From VGSG01 sp040756375 (GTDB lineage: Bacteria; Desulfobacterota; Desulfomonilia; Desulfomonilales; Desulfomonilaceae), in the NCBI GenBank assembly GCA_040756375.1, contig JBFLZC010000027.1, positions 1 to 64,000 of the forward strand: a stretch of 64,000 nucleotides of DNA, written 5' to 3'. Shown piece by piece: positions 7,796 to 15,354 of the stretch (the first letter of the stretch is position 1; each line of letters starts with the position of its first letter). Made by a program: the position numbers and the translations under genes. The notes under the pieces are model-generated. The model made no database searches and was not told the DNA's origin. It worked only from the letters and a program-made list of their open reading frames with translations.

Positions 7796-8061
7796 AATCG
7801 AAATGCAACCGACGCTTCTGGGATGCTTTTCACTCTTTTCCCCCGCATATCAAAAGGCTTGTTCGAGCCAAATATGCTTTGTGGAAAAAAGACCCCTTCC
7901 ATCCGTCCTTTAAGTTTCAAGAAATTCAGCCGGGGATATGGCGAATACGTTTGGGAGATCACTATCGAGCCCTAGCGCGCCGCGAACGTGATCTCATGGT
8001 CTGGTTTTGGATCGGCACTCACGAAGACTATAATAAATTGAGGCAACTGAAGAAAACGTAG
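7792..8061 (+). CDS. RelE/ParE-superfamily toxin-like protein
   Basis: This 89-residue basic protein has a RelE-like pattern: a helical N-terminal part (FHSFPPHIKRLVRAKYALWKKDPFHPSFKFQEI) followed by beta strands with WRIRLGDHYRALARRERDLMVWFWIGTHEDY. RelE relatives cleave mRNA at the ribosome and ParE relatives poison gyrase; which applies is unknown. Translation probably starts at a TTG (7792) that overlaps the antitoxin stop. The final helix KLRQL matches the end of many such toxins. It could also be a decayed, harmless member. Confidence 0.8.
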   Translation: MKSKCNRRFWDAFHSFPPHIKRLVRAKYALWKKDPFHPSFKFQEIQPGIWRIRLGDHYRALARRERDLMVWFWIGTHEDYNKLRQLKKT

Positions 8062-8166
8062 GATGTGGTGAGTCCCGCATCCTGAGCGGGACGAACCGCA
8101 TCTGTCGAGGCTTTGCATATCTCAGCCTCCCGGCAAAATGCAAAAACAAGACCGCGACCGATGCTT

Positions 8167-8238
8167 GTGGGCGCCACTGCCGGCTTGCCCAGCAGTGTTT
8201 GCGCCAGAGCACTGATGGTCAAGCCGGCAGTGGCACCC
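8167..8238. repeat. Palindromic repeat, family F
   Basis: GTGGGCGCCACTGCCGGCTT and its imperfect reverse complement AAGCCGGCAGTGGCACCCA flank an inner copy of the CAGCAGTG module. It is a relative of 7441-7475 and lies just upstream of the next gene. Confidence 0.7.
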
Positions 8239-8282
8239 AAGACACGATTAACGTCCAATGGATTCCAATCAGCAGGTTACTT

Positions 8283-8915
8283 ATGGAAATCGACACGACG
8301 TACATTATTGCAGGCTTTGGCAAATTCGGCCGTTTAGCCCTGGAGCGCTTAAGCAGGTGCAAGCCGGAAAGCCGCCTCTTCGTGGTGGATAATCGCGCGG
8401 ATTTGGCCGATGTTCAGCAATTTCCCTATGCGGGGGGCGCGAGCAAGGACGCGGTGGAATTCCTCATGCAGAATGCCTTTCTCGATGAGAGAGATATTGT
8501 CATTCCCATGGTCCCATTCCATCTGGCTGCACGCTATGTTCTCGCCCGTGATCCGGATATTCGAGAAACGGTCCTGCCGCCTGAGTTGGAAACCGTGCTT
8601 CCCAATGCGGCAAGGTGGGACCCATCGACGGTGACGTGTTCACGAGCTGATTTCGTGTGTCCTGACGATTGCCCTGAAGGAGATGTGTGCACAGTGACCG
8701 GTGAGCCTCGATCGAAGCCGCTCTACGAAGAGCTCAGAAGGCTCAAACTTCGCAATTTCCGCCTGGTTGTCCAGCGCAGTTACCAGATACTCCCCGGTGT
8801 GGGTGGGTACCTCCTCGGCGACCTTGACGACTTGCCCGCACGTATCACCAAAGGAAAGAGCGTGCTCGCGACTTCATGCCGTTGCCACGGGCTCTTGACG
8901 GCGCTGGAACGATGA
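8283..8915 (+). CDS. Rossmann-fold NAD-binding protein with cysteine cluster, function unknown
   Basis: This 210-residue protein opens with a dinucleotide-binding loop, YIIAGFGKFGRLALERL, then RLFVVDNRADL, as in TrkA-N and RCK-like Rossmann domains. Between residues about 115 and 145 is a cysteine cluster, CSRADFVCPDDCPEGDVC, which looks able to bind a metal or iron-sulfur centre. A third part (FRLVVQRSYQILPGVGGYLLGDL) follows, and the C-terminus has CRCHG. It has no membrane segment. The ATG at 8283 is chosen because the upstream extension lies in repeat DNA. I do not know its function; a redox- or NAD-responsive role is inference. Confidence 0.75.
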   Translation: MEIDTTYIIAGFGKFGRLALERLSRCKPESRLFVVDNRADLADVQQFPYAGGASKDAVEFLMQNAFLDERDIVIPMVPFHLAARYVLARDPDIRETVLPPELETVLPNAARWDPSTVTCSRADFVCPDDCPEGDVCTVTGEPRSKPLYEELRRLKLRNFRLVVQRSYQILPGVGGYLLGDLDDLPARITKGKSVLATSCRCHGLLTALER

Positions 8916-9027
8916 TTTTGTGGCGGCAAGTGGATGAGAAGACGGTCAACCATAAATTATAGTGCGACGCGGCCAATCGACGCGTGTGCCGCGCGGCTTA
9001 ATCGAGGGGTTGAGTAATGGAGGAAAA

Positions 9028-9375
9028 ATGAGAGAGGTTGTGTCAAATCCCAGCCTTGTGGCGTACTGCGGACTATACTGCGGGGCCTGCCGAGCATACC
9101 TGAAGGAGAGGTGCCCGGGCTGTCACGACAACCAGAAGGCGTCGTGGTGTAAGATTCGATCCTGTTGCATGGACGAGGGCTTGGCCACCTGTGCGGACTG
9201 CAAGCAGTTCTCGGACCCAAACGAATGCAAGAAGTTCAACAATGTGGTGGCTAAAGTGTTCTCTCTGCTCTTTCGATCCGATCGAGCCGCATGTATTCGA
9301 CAGGTTCGTGAACTCGGAATCCAAGGACATGCCGAAAACATGAGCGAACATAAACGGCACACAATAAAGGGATGA
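9028..9375 (+). CDS. DUF3795 domain protein, cysteine-rich
   Basis: This 115-residue protein is rich in paired cysteines: YCGLYCGACRAYLKERCPGC, CKIRSCC, CADC and NECKKF. The pattern fits the DUF3795 family of small putative zinc- or cluster-binding proteins, common in anaerobes and of unknown function. The ATG at 9028 follows GGAGG at good spacing; the frame continues upstream to 8962 without support. It lies between two unrelated single genes, and the cysteine-cluster protein just upstream runs in the same direction. Confidence 0.8.
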   Translation: MREVVSNPSLVAYCGLYCGACRAYLKERCPGCHDNQKASWCKIRSCCMDEGLATCADCKQFSDPNECKKFNNVVAKVFSLLFRSDRAACIRQVRELGIQGHAENMSEHKRHTIKG

Positions 9376-9480
9376 TGCCTCGCCCGGCGAAGCATTAGCG
9401 TGCAGGATACGCCACCAGCACGATCAAACGTTACGCTTTTCGTTATACGGTCACACGTTGAATCCGACCCTTTCCCACCT

Positions 9481-9547
9481 TTGTGGGGCAGTCCCGCGGC
9501 CTCGCGGGATTCCAGCCTGCCGGCGGCCTGGAAAGACCGCCCCACAA
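9481..9547. repeat. Palindromic repeat with nested hairpin
   Basis: TTGTGGGGC and GCCCCACAA form the outer arms; inside are CCCGCGGCCTCGCGGG and CCAGCCTGCCGGCGGCCTGG. A close relative lies at 42788-42838. The gap 9376-9642 holds nothing else that I recognise. Confidence 0.75.
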
Positions 9548-9642
9548 AGAGAGGAGTCAATGGGAGGGGATTAGGACACAAAAAAAGGCCCCAAGATCAA
9601 CACGCAGCAATATAATCGGCCGACAGTTCAAGGAATGTGGTC

Positions 9643-10374
9643 ATGAAAGAAAAGTTTTCCAATGTGTACGAGGATGAGACTCGCGCGAACGCGTATAGCA
9701 AACTTGAATTCCCGGGCACGTACTACCTGGCGTACCGTGATCTGCCTGCGATCATTGGTGAGCACGTCCAAGGCAGGAACGCCCTGGACTTTGGGTGCGG
9801 CGCGGGGCGTTCGACCCGGTTCTTGCGCGATCTCGGCTTTGATGTTGTGGGAGTCGACATCGCAGAGCACATGCTCGGACGAGCTCGCGAGGTTGACCCG
9901 CAGGGAGACTATCGTCTGGTCTCCGACGACGACCACGGCAGCCTGGAGCCACAGACCTTTGATGTCATATTGTCCGCGTTCACCTTCGACAACATCCCGA
10001 CGATGGACAGGAAGGCCTTGCTCTTTCATTCCCTCAAGCGCCTGCTGAAAGACGGCGGTCGCATCGTGAACCTTGTCTCGTCGCCGCAGATCTATGTCAA
10101 CGAGTGGGCTTCATTCTCCACAAAAGATTTCCCTCAGAACCGAACTGCAAAGAGCGGAGACAAGGTGCGGATTGTGATGCTTGACGTGGAGGACAAGCGA
10201 CCGGTTGAGGACATCATTTGGACAGATGAGGATTACCACGAGGTGTACAGGCGTGCAGGGTTGCTGTCGATCAAGGTTTATCAGCCTTTAGGGAAACACT
10301 CCGAACCGTACGCGTGGGTTAGTGAAACAAAGATAGCCCCCTGGGTCATCTATGTTCTGGGAGACGGAAAATGA
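9643..10374 (+). CDS. SAM-dependent methyltransferase, class I
   Basis: This 243-residue protein has the class I methyltransferase fold: motif I ALDFGCGAGRSTRFLRDLGF at about residue 45, then VVGVDIAEHMLGRAREVD, and a motif-IV-like FDVILSAFTFDNIP. It resembles the UbiE/MenG-like small-molecule methyltransferases, but the substrate cannot be deduced. The ATG at 9643 is preferred over the GTG at 9637 because AAGGA lies at better spacing. It is a single gene, followed by a family D repeat. Confidence 0.85.
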   Translation: MKEKFSNVYEDETRANAYSKLEFPGTYYLAYRDLPAIIGEHVQGRNALDFGCGAGRSTRFLRDLGFDVVGVDIAEHMLGRAREVDPQGDYRLVSDDDHGSLEPQTFDVILSAFTFDNIPTMDRKALLFHSLKRLLKDGGRIVNLVSSPQIYVNEWASFSTKDFPQNRTAKSGDKVRIVMLDVEDKRPVEDIIWTDEDYHEVYRRAGLLSIKVYQPLGKHSEPYAWVSETKIAPWVIYVLGDGK

Positions 10375-10406
10375 CGCTGTTTCAGAATGATGGAAGTGTC
10401 AAGAAC

Positions 10407-10545
10407 AATGTCCGATTGTCACGTAGGCTTTGGTAGGTGCCGGCCTCCGTGCCGGCACACTTTTCTTGAAAATATCGACCAGCTCGGGCCGGCAGAGCCT
10501 GCCCCGGACCTGATCCGGGGGACGCCGGCCCCTACCGGTTCTTCC
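10407..10545. repeat. Repeat family D, copy 1
   Basis: This 139-base unit holds GGTGCCGGCCTCCGTGCCGGC, then CCAGCTCGGGCCGGCAGAG, the hairpin CCCCGGACCTGATCCGGGG, and GACGCCGGCCCCTACC. It is nearly identical to 61281-61419. It fills the gap between the methyltransferase and the htrA-like gene, which converge here. Confidence 0.85.
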
Positions 10546-10551
10546 ACGATA

Positions 10552-12060
10552 CTATTTATAAAAACCACCAGGGGTCTTTGAATACAGGATGCCGTATTTA
10601 GCCTTCACTTCGCTGTCCAGCCGCTCTGAATCTTTCAAATCGAGCGGGAGCTGGAGCTTGCCGTCAATTTCCAGGATGGCCTTTTCCGCACCTTTCGTTT
10701 TGAGAGACTGTATTGTGTCGTAGAGGTGCTCGATGTTGATCACCTTGACGCCGTTGACCTTCTCCACTCGCTTCACATAAGAGGCCGTCTTATCCAGCCC
10801 ATATTCGGGAAAAATCTCGGAAACGATCACAATCTTTTCGTACGGCTCTTCAGGATGGCCGTCCAAGTATTTTTCCTTGAAGCTCTCTCCGGATTTGCCC
10901 AAGTTTTCGATACAATTGTATGTGAGCTCCACAAAGCCCACCGCGCCGAAGATGAAGTAATTAGCCGGGGTGAAGATCTTCGGGACGAGCCGAGGCAGTC
11001 CAGGAGTAACCGCACCCGAAATCTCCAGGATCTCACCTTTTCGCTTTGCTTTAACTGTAAGAGGGTCGCCGACCTTTTTCCTGTTGAGGATTTCGCCGAA
11101 GAAGACCTTCTGCTGCAGCGGCCTGAAAAAGATATCCCCAAAATTGTCGATCTCGTGACCGTCTATCTCCATCAGTATGTCGTCTTTTCTCAAGCCGAAC
11201 GAATGGGGGCCACCGCCTGGTATCACGTAATCAAGGAGGACGCCTCCTTCATCAGGTTTGAGCTTGTAGTATGCCTTGAGCCTGGGAAACATGTGTTGGA
11301 CCACGTACCGCCAACGGGGGACCTTCTCCTGATGCTCCAGGAGGGGAATGAGGCTCTTCACCAGGTTTATGGGGACGAAATAGTTGATACGGTCGCTCTG
11401 CCGAATCCCCTGGAATGCCATGCCGATGACTTTGTCCCCTTTCAGCACCGGGCCGCCGGAGTTGCCCCGATTCTGTTGCAGCGAAGCCTGTACCATGAGC
11501 CAGTCTTCGAGGGAGTACGCAAACCTGCTCACTTCGATTCGGTTGACTTCCCCTTGTTCGGACTTGCTGATACCTTCACCACCCAGCGGGTAACCCCATC
11601 CTCGCACCTTGTCCCCAACGCGCAGAGTGTCGCTGTCACCAAGCTCTAGAGGCTCCACTTTGCCGTTTCGGGACTCGTACACATCGAGATCTTTCGGCTC
11701 CATTTCCAGGACTGCAAAGTCCGCCATGTTGCAGGTCCCGATGGGTTTCACCGTGTACTGACGCTTTTCGCGGCCATTGGAAACCTTCACGCTCTCGGCC
11801 ATCTCCACCACATGCGCGTTGGTGAGGATGAGTCCTTTGCGACCAGGAAAGTTTTCTTCGTCTTTGAAGAAGAACCCACTCGCTCGCATAGTGGTGAAAT
11901 CTGGCGATTTCCAGGGCTTATGGTAATAATTGGATTTTTTGGTGGAAAGAATGCGTACCACTTTGGTCTCGATGTCTTTCCGGAGTTCTTCCGCGTGGCT
12001 CGCAATTCCCGCAGAAGCCATGAAAAACACAAGCAGACAGATTACCAATCGACGAGGCAT
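10552..12060 (-). CDS. HtrA/Deg-like S1C serine protease with PDZ domain, exported
   Basis: This 502-residue protein has a signal peptide (MPRRLVICLLVFFMASAGIA) and a trypsin-like domain with a full triad: His in LTNAHVVE (about 81), Asp in ADFAVLEME (about 112) and Ser in RGNSGGPVL (about 199). PDZ-like segments follow (GGPHSFGLRKDDILMEIDGHEI and VEKVNGVKVINIEHL). It probably degrades misfolded or damaged envelope proteins. The start at 12060 is chosen because the signal peptide begins there. It is the last gene after dnaG, rpoD and the Memo gene, 13 bases from the latter. It lacks the usual Deg N-terminal length pattern, so it is a divergent member. Confidence 0.9.
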   Translation of the reverse strand: MPRRLVICLLVFFMASAGIASHAEELRKDIETKVVRILSTKKSNYYHKPWKSPDFTTMRASGFFFKDEENFPGRKGLILTNAHVVEMAESVKVSNGREKRQYTVKPIGTCNMADFAVLEMEPKDLDVYESRNGKVEPLELGDSDTLRVGDKVRGWGYPLGGEGISKSEQGEVNRIEVSRFAYSLEDWLMVQASLQQNRGNSGGPVLKGDKVIGMAFQGIRQSDRINYFVPINLVKSLIPLLEHQEKVPRWRYVVQHMFPRLKAYYKLKPDEGGVLLDYVIPGGGPHSFGLRKDDILMEIDGHEIDNFGDIFFRPLQQKVFFGEILNRKKVGDPLTVKAKRKGEILEISGAVTPGLPRLVPKIFTPANYFIFGAVGFVELTYNCIENLGKSGESFKEKYLDGHPEEPYEKIVIVSEIFPEYGLDKTASYVKRVEKVNGVKVINIEHLYDTIQSLKTKGAEKAILEIDGKLQLPLDLKDSERLDSEVKAKYGILYSKTPGGFYK

Positions 12061-12073
12061 TCGTGCATACCTT

Positions 12074-13336
12074 TCAACCCAAATTGGTGCTCTCATGGAA
12101 GACCATGGAACAGAAGCTGACAAAGGAGTTCCGGTCATCTACATGGGTAAAGTCGAGATCGAGTAGAGTCCCAGTGCAGGCATCCATGCAGTGGACCATC
12201 GCCGTGATGGGCGAAAACCCGCAAATCCGCCGTGCATCATTGTCGCGGGCTACGTGTCCAACGAAAGCCTCCACATCGAACTGCTCCAGATGTGCGATCA
12301 TGGACCGGTCCTTGTCTAGAGACTCCCGAACCGTGCCCTGATGCGGAACAAATGAATCCCCGTATCGGGGACCGATATGATCCAGGTCCGCGCTGGCTAT
12401 GAAACAGACCGACTTGGAGCTCTTGCGCACGACTTCTTTGAGCGCGGTGCAGAAACGGTCGAACAGCGCTCGTTCCGCGTCAGATTCCGCGCTATTGCCG
12501 AACATTGTCGGTGAAATGGAGACAAGGACGGGGAGAATCCGGAAGTCACGGCGGCCGCCAAGGATGTATTGCAGAAATAAGGCTTGGAATTCGATCACGT
12601 GCTCTTTGAGATGCAGAATCTCCTCAGCGCACGGGTCCTGGCCGAACTCCTGGGCAAGCTCTTGGAGGAAATCCCGATCGGTTCGTACCATCCCCAGCGG
12701 TGTCTCGAAATCAAGGGAAGTGGCCGTGAAAAGGCCTTGCACGCCTGAATGGCCTGTTCCCAGAATGATGTACAGATCCGAAGATTGCCCGGACGCGAGT
12801 GCGTGATACCCGTGAGCAAAACAGCGCCCACCCGATCGTATGTCGATGTGTGGAGCTATCAGAGCCCTGGGCCGCCGAGGGTCCGAGAAGTACTTCAGCG
12901 GGCCGGGACCTCCGGGGCCCTCGAAGAACGACGCAAGCTGAGAGCGTAACTCTTCCGGGTCCGCGTTGTAACTCAAGCCTGCATGGCTGGCAGGTCTGGA
13001 CGGAAGGCCGCGATACTCCGCGACCTTGCCGGCCAGCATTTCCTGAAATCGAGGCCCTTCCAGCAGAAAGGCCTCGTCCAGAGTGTTGAGTAGTCCTTCA
13101 ACCGCGTCGCTGAAGACGAGGCTGCCCGTGCGTCGAGTCAATTCCCACTGGATATCACGCAGGGAGTGTCGACCGTCCAAGAGCGCGAGCACCGGCAGTG
13201 CTTCCGTGCCCACACAGACCATCCGATCCGTCAGCGCAAGAGGGTCCTTCAGCGCCACGGCCTGGCGGCCCTGAAGGACCACCATGACCGGTTCCACGTT
13301 TCTCAACTTGGGCCGATAATCGTTGTCCGGGCTCAT
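12074..13336 (-). CDS. AmmeMemoRadiSam system protein B (Memo family) with N-terminal extension
   Basis: This 420-residue protein has a C-terminal Memo/AmmeB domain: LIAPHIDIRSGGRCFAHGYHAL, IILGTGHSG and FIASADLDHIGPRYGD. Memo proteins are related to metal-dependent dioxygenases and often occur with AMMECR1 and a radical SAM partner, but neither partner is here. The first 130 residues form a separate part (LLDGRHSLRDIQWELTRRTG) that I do not recognise. It starts 12 bases after the rpoD stop and lies 13 bases before the htrA-like start, so it is probably in one transcript with them. The biochemical role of bacterial Memo is unsettled. Confidence 0.85.
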   Translation of the reverse strand: MSPDNDYRPKLRNVEPVMVVLQGRQAVALKDPLALTDRMVCVGTEALPVLALLDGRHSLRDIQWELTRRTGSLVFSDAVEGLLNTLDEAFLLEGPRFQEMLAGKVAEYRGLPSRPASHAGLSYNADPEELRSQLASFFEGPGGPGPLKYFSDPRRPRALIAPHIDIRSGGRCFAHGYHALASGQSSDLYIILGTGHSGVQGLFTATSLDFETPLGMVRTDRDFLQELAQEFGQDPCAEEILHLKEHVIEFQALFLQYILGGRRDFRILPVLVSISPTMFGNSAESDAERALFDRFCTALKEVVRKSSKSVCFIASADLDHIGPRYGDSFVPHQGTVRESLDKDRSMIAHLEQFDVEAFVGHVARDNDARRICGFSPITAMVHCMDACTGTLLDLDFTHVDDRNSFVSFCSMVFHESTNLG

Positions 13337-13348
13337 CAGATGGGGCGG

Positions 13349-15142
13349 TTACCCTTCGATGAATGGACGCAGCCGTCGGCTTCGAGAGGGGTGGCGCAGC
13401 TTCTTGAGAGCTTTTGCCTCGATCTGCCTGATCCGCTCTCTTGTAACATCGAAGTCCTGTCCGACCTCTTCCAGCGTGTGGTCCGCACGCTCGCCGATAC
13501 CAAAACGCATACGCAGGACCTTTTCTTCTCTTGGCGTCAAGGTCGCCAGAACCTTCCTCGTCTGCTCGGTAAGGCTCATCCCGACCACAGCCTCGGACGG
13601 AGACAGGATCTTCTTGTCCTCGATGAAGTCGCCCAGATGGGAGTCTTCTTCCTCGCCGATGGGCGTCTCCAGCGAGATCGGCTCCTTCGCGATCTTGAGC
13701 ACTTTGCGGACCTTCTCCAGAGGGAACTCCATCTTGTCCGCGATCTCTTCAGGAGTGGGCTCTCGCCCGTACTCCTGCACCAGATAGCGAGAGGTGCGGA
13801 TGAGTTTGTTGATGGTTTCGATCATGTGCACCGGGATACGGATGGTCCGGGCCTGATCCGCAATGGCACGGGTAATGGCCTGCCGGATCCACCAGGTAGC
13901 GTACGTGCTGAACTTGTACCCGCGCTGGTACTCGAACTTGTCCACCGCCTTCATAAGCCCGATGTTCCCCTCCTGAATCAGGTCGAGGAACTGAAGGCCG
14001 CGGTTGGTGTATTTCTTTGCTATGCTGACCACGAGGCGAAGGTTGGCTTGGACCAGCTCGCTCTTTGCTCTTCGAGCCAGGTATTCGCCTTCCCGGCATT
14101 CCTTGAGTGCTTTCTTCAGGTGATTGCCCGGCATTCCTGCTTCAGCTTCGAGCTTCTGGATTTTGCGCAGGCCGTTTTCGATCTTTCTGTCCAGATCCAT
14201 GATCTTCTGCGCGCTGAGCGTGGTGTGTTCCTTCAAGGACTTTCGCGCTTCGACGAGGCCCTTGAGAGAAGCCACGTGGTCTTGTGCCTTCTCGATCGGC
14301 ATCTTCAGCTCGTATTCCACACTTCGGTGCTCGTCTTCCGCAGCATCGAGCTTCTGCACCAGGAACCTGAGCTTGCTGGCGATATGGTCGATCATGTTGC
14401 TGTTAAGGTTGATGTTCTTCAGGCTCGTGACAATCAGTTCCTTATGACTGTCGATTCGCTTACGAACATCTTCCAGAGCCTTTTCCTTCGGATTGGGCCC
14501 GAGCGCGTCGCGCTCCTCGTATAGGGCCTGCAATTGGGCGTCCTGTTCGCCAATGTCCTGGATAAGTTGCAGAACACGCTCAACCTGGGCGGTGTCGTCT
14601 CCGTCGGGCATCTCTTCGTCTTCGAAGCCCCGCACGACCTCCTTGAGCCTGATGGTTCCTTTCTGGAGCTTCTCGCCCAGCGCCAGCACTTCCTTGATGG
14701 TGACCGGGCATCCGATAATGACGCTGAATACCTGCTGTTCGCCTTGCTCGATGCGCTTGGCGATTTCCACCTCTCCCTCACGGGTGAGCAGCGAGACGCA
14801 GCCCATCTCGTGCAGATACATCTTCACCGGATCGTTACCTCTGGCCACCGCGTCGGGTTCGGGCGCGAGTTCTTCTTCCTCTTCCTCCTCCTCTTCCTCC
14901 TCGGGCTTTTCCGCCTCGAACCTCCTGATCTTCTTTTCAGAGAGCGGGATCTTCTTTTCAGAAGCCACCAGCTCCACGGCGAAATCAGCCATGAGCTTGG
15001 TCAAGATCTCATCGATCTGCGCGGGCGCAACTACATTCTCCGGCAGATGCTCGTTGACTTCGTCGTAAGTCAGGTACTTCTTCTTTCGCGCCAGATCGTA
15101 AAGACCGTTGAACTGAACATCAGGCATTGTTGAATCGGACAT
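13349..15142 (-). CDS. rpoD: RNA polymerase primary sigma factor (sigma-70)
   Basis: This 597-residue protein is the housekeeping sigma factor. Visible parts are region 1.1 at the N-terminus, an acidic run (EEEEEEEEEEL), region 1.2 (DPVKMYLHEMG), a non-conserved insert, region 2 (ANLRLVVSIAKKYTNRGLQF and YKFSTYATWWIRQAITRAI), region 3, and region 4 (FDVTRERIRQIEAKALKKLR). Length and completeness indicate the primary factor. AAGGAGAG lies upstream of the ATG at 15142. It follows dnaG after 212 bases, as in the classic macromolecular synthesis operon, and precedes the Memo gene by 12 bases. Confidence 0.98.
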   Translation of the reverse strand: MSDSTMPDVQFNGLYDLARKKKYLTYDEVNEHLPENVVAPAQIDEILTKLMADFAVELVASEKKIPLSEKKIRRFEAEKPEEEEEEEEEEELAPEPDAVARGNDPVKMYLHEMGCVSLLTREGEVEIAKRIEQGEQQVFSVIIGCPVTIKEVLALGEKLQKGTIRLKEVVRGFEDEEMPDGDDTAQVERVLQLIQDIGEQDAQLQALYEERDALGPNPKEKALEDVRKRIDSHKELIVTSLKNINLNSNMIDHIASKLRFLVQKLDAAEDEHRSVEYELKMPIEKAQDHVASLKGLVEARKSLKEHTTLSAQKIMDLDRKIENGLRKIQKLEAEAGMPGNHLKKALKECREGEYLARRAKSELVQANLRLVVSIAKKYTNRGLQFLDLIQEGNIGLMKAVDKFEYQRGYKFSTYATWWIRQAITRAIADQARTIRIPVHMIETINKLIRTSRYLVQEYGREPTPEEIADKMEFPLEKVRKVLKIAKEPISLETPIGEEEDSHLGDFIEDKKILSPSEAVVGMSLTEQTRKVLATLTPREEKVLRMRFGIGERADHTLEEVGQDFDVTRERIRQIEAKALKKLRHPSRSRRLRPFIEG

Positions 15143-15299
15143 ATAGAGGACTCTCCTTATTCGTTCTTCCGGACCGTCGCCGACCGCTCAGGAACTCCCG
15201 ATAGCTGGTGGCTCTTGGTGTAATCGAGCCAACGTTCGGGGTCCGGCTTTTTTAGCAGAGGGGCCAAGCCACGGTCATGCTTCTCAACCTTCGGATCTT

Positions 15300-15327
15300 G
15301 TAGGGGCGCACGGCCGTGCGCCCCTAC
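15300..15327. repeat. 28-bp perfect palindrome, family C
   Basis: GTAGGGGCGCACGG followed at once by its exact reverse complement. Related copies lie at 34529, 38397, 39331 and 39747. It sits between dnaG and rpoD and could affect readthrough, but there is no T tract. Confidence 0.85.
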
Positions 15328-15354
15328 GCGTGGATCGGCAGATTTCTGTCGGCC

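Noticed and set aside
13166..14524. Long open frame (452 codons) on the plus strand
   Set aside because: It lies opposite rpoD and the Memo gene, which are certain. Its codons are the complement of theirs and it shows no known family.
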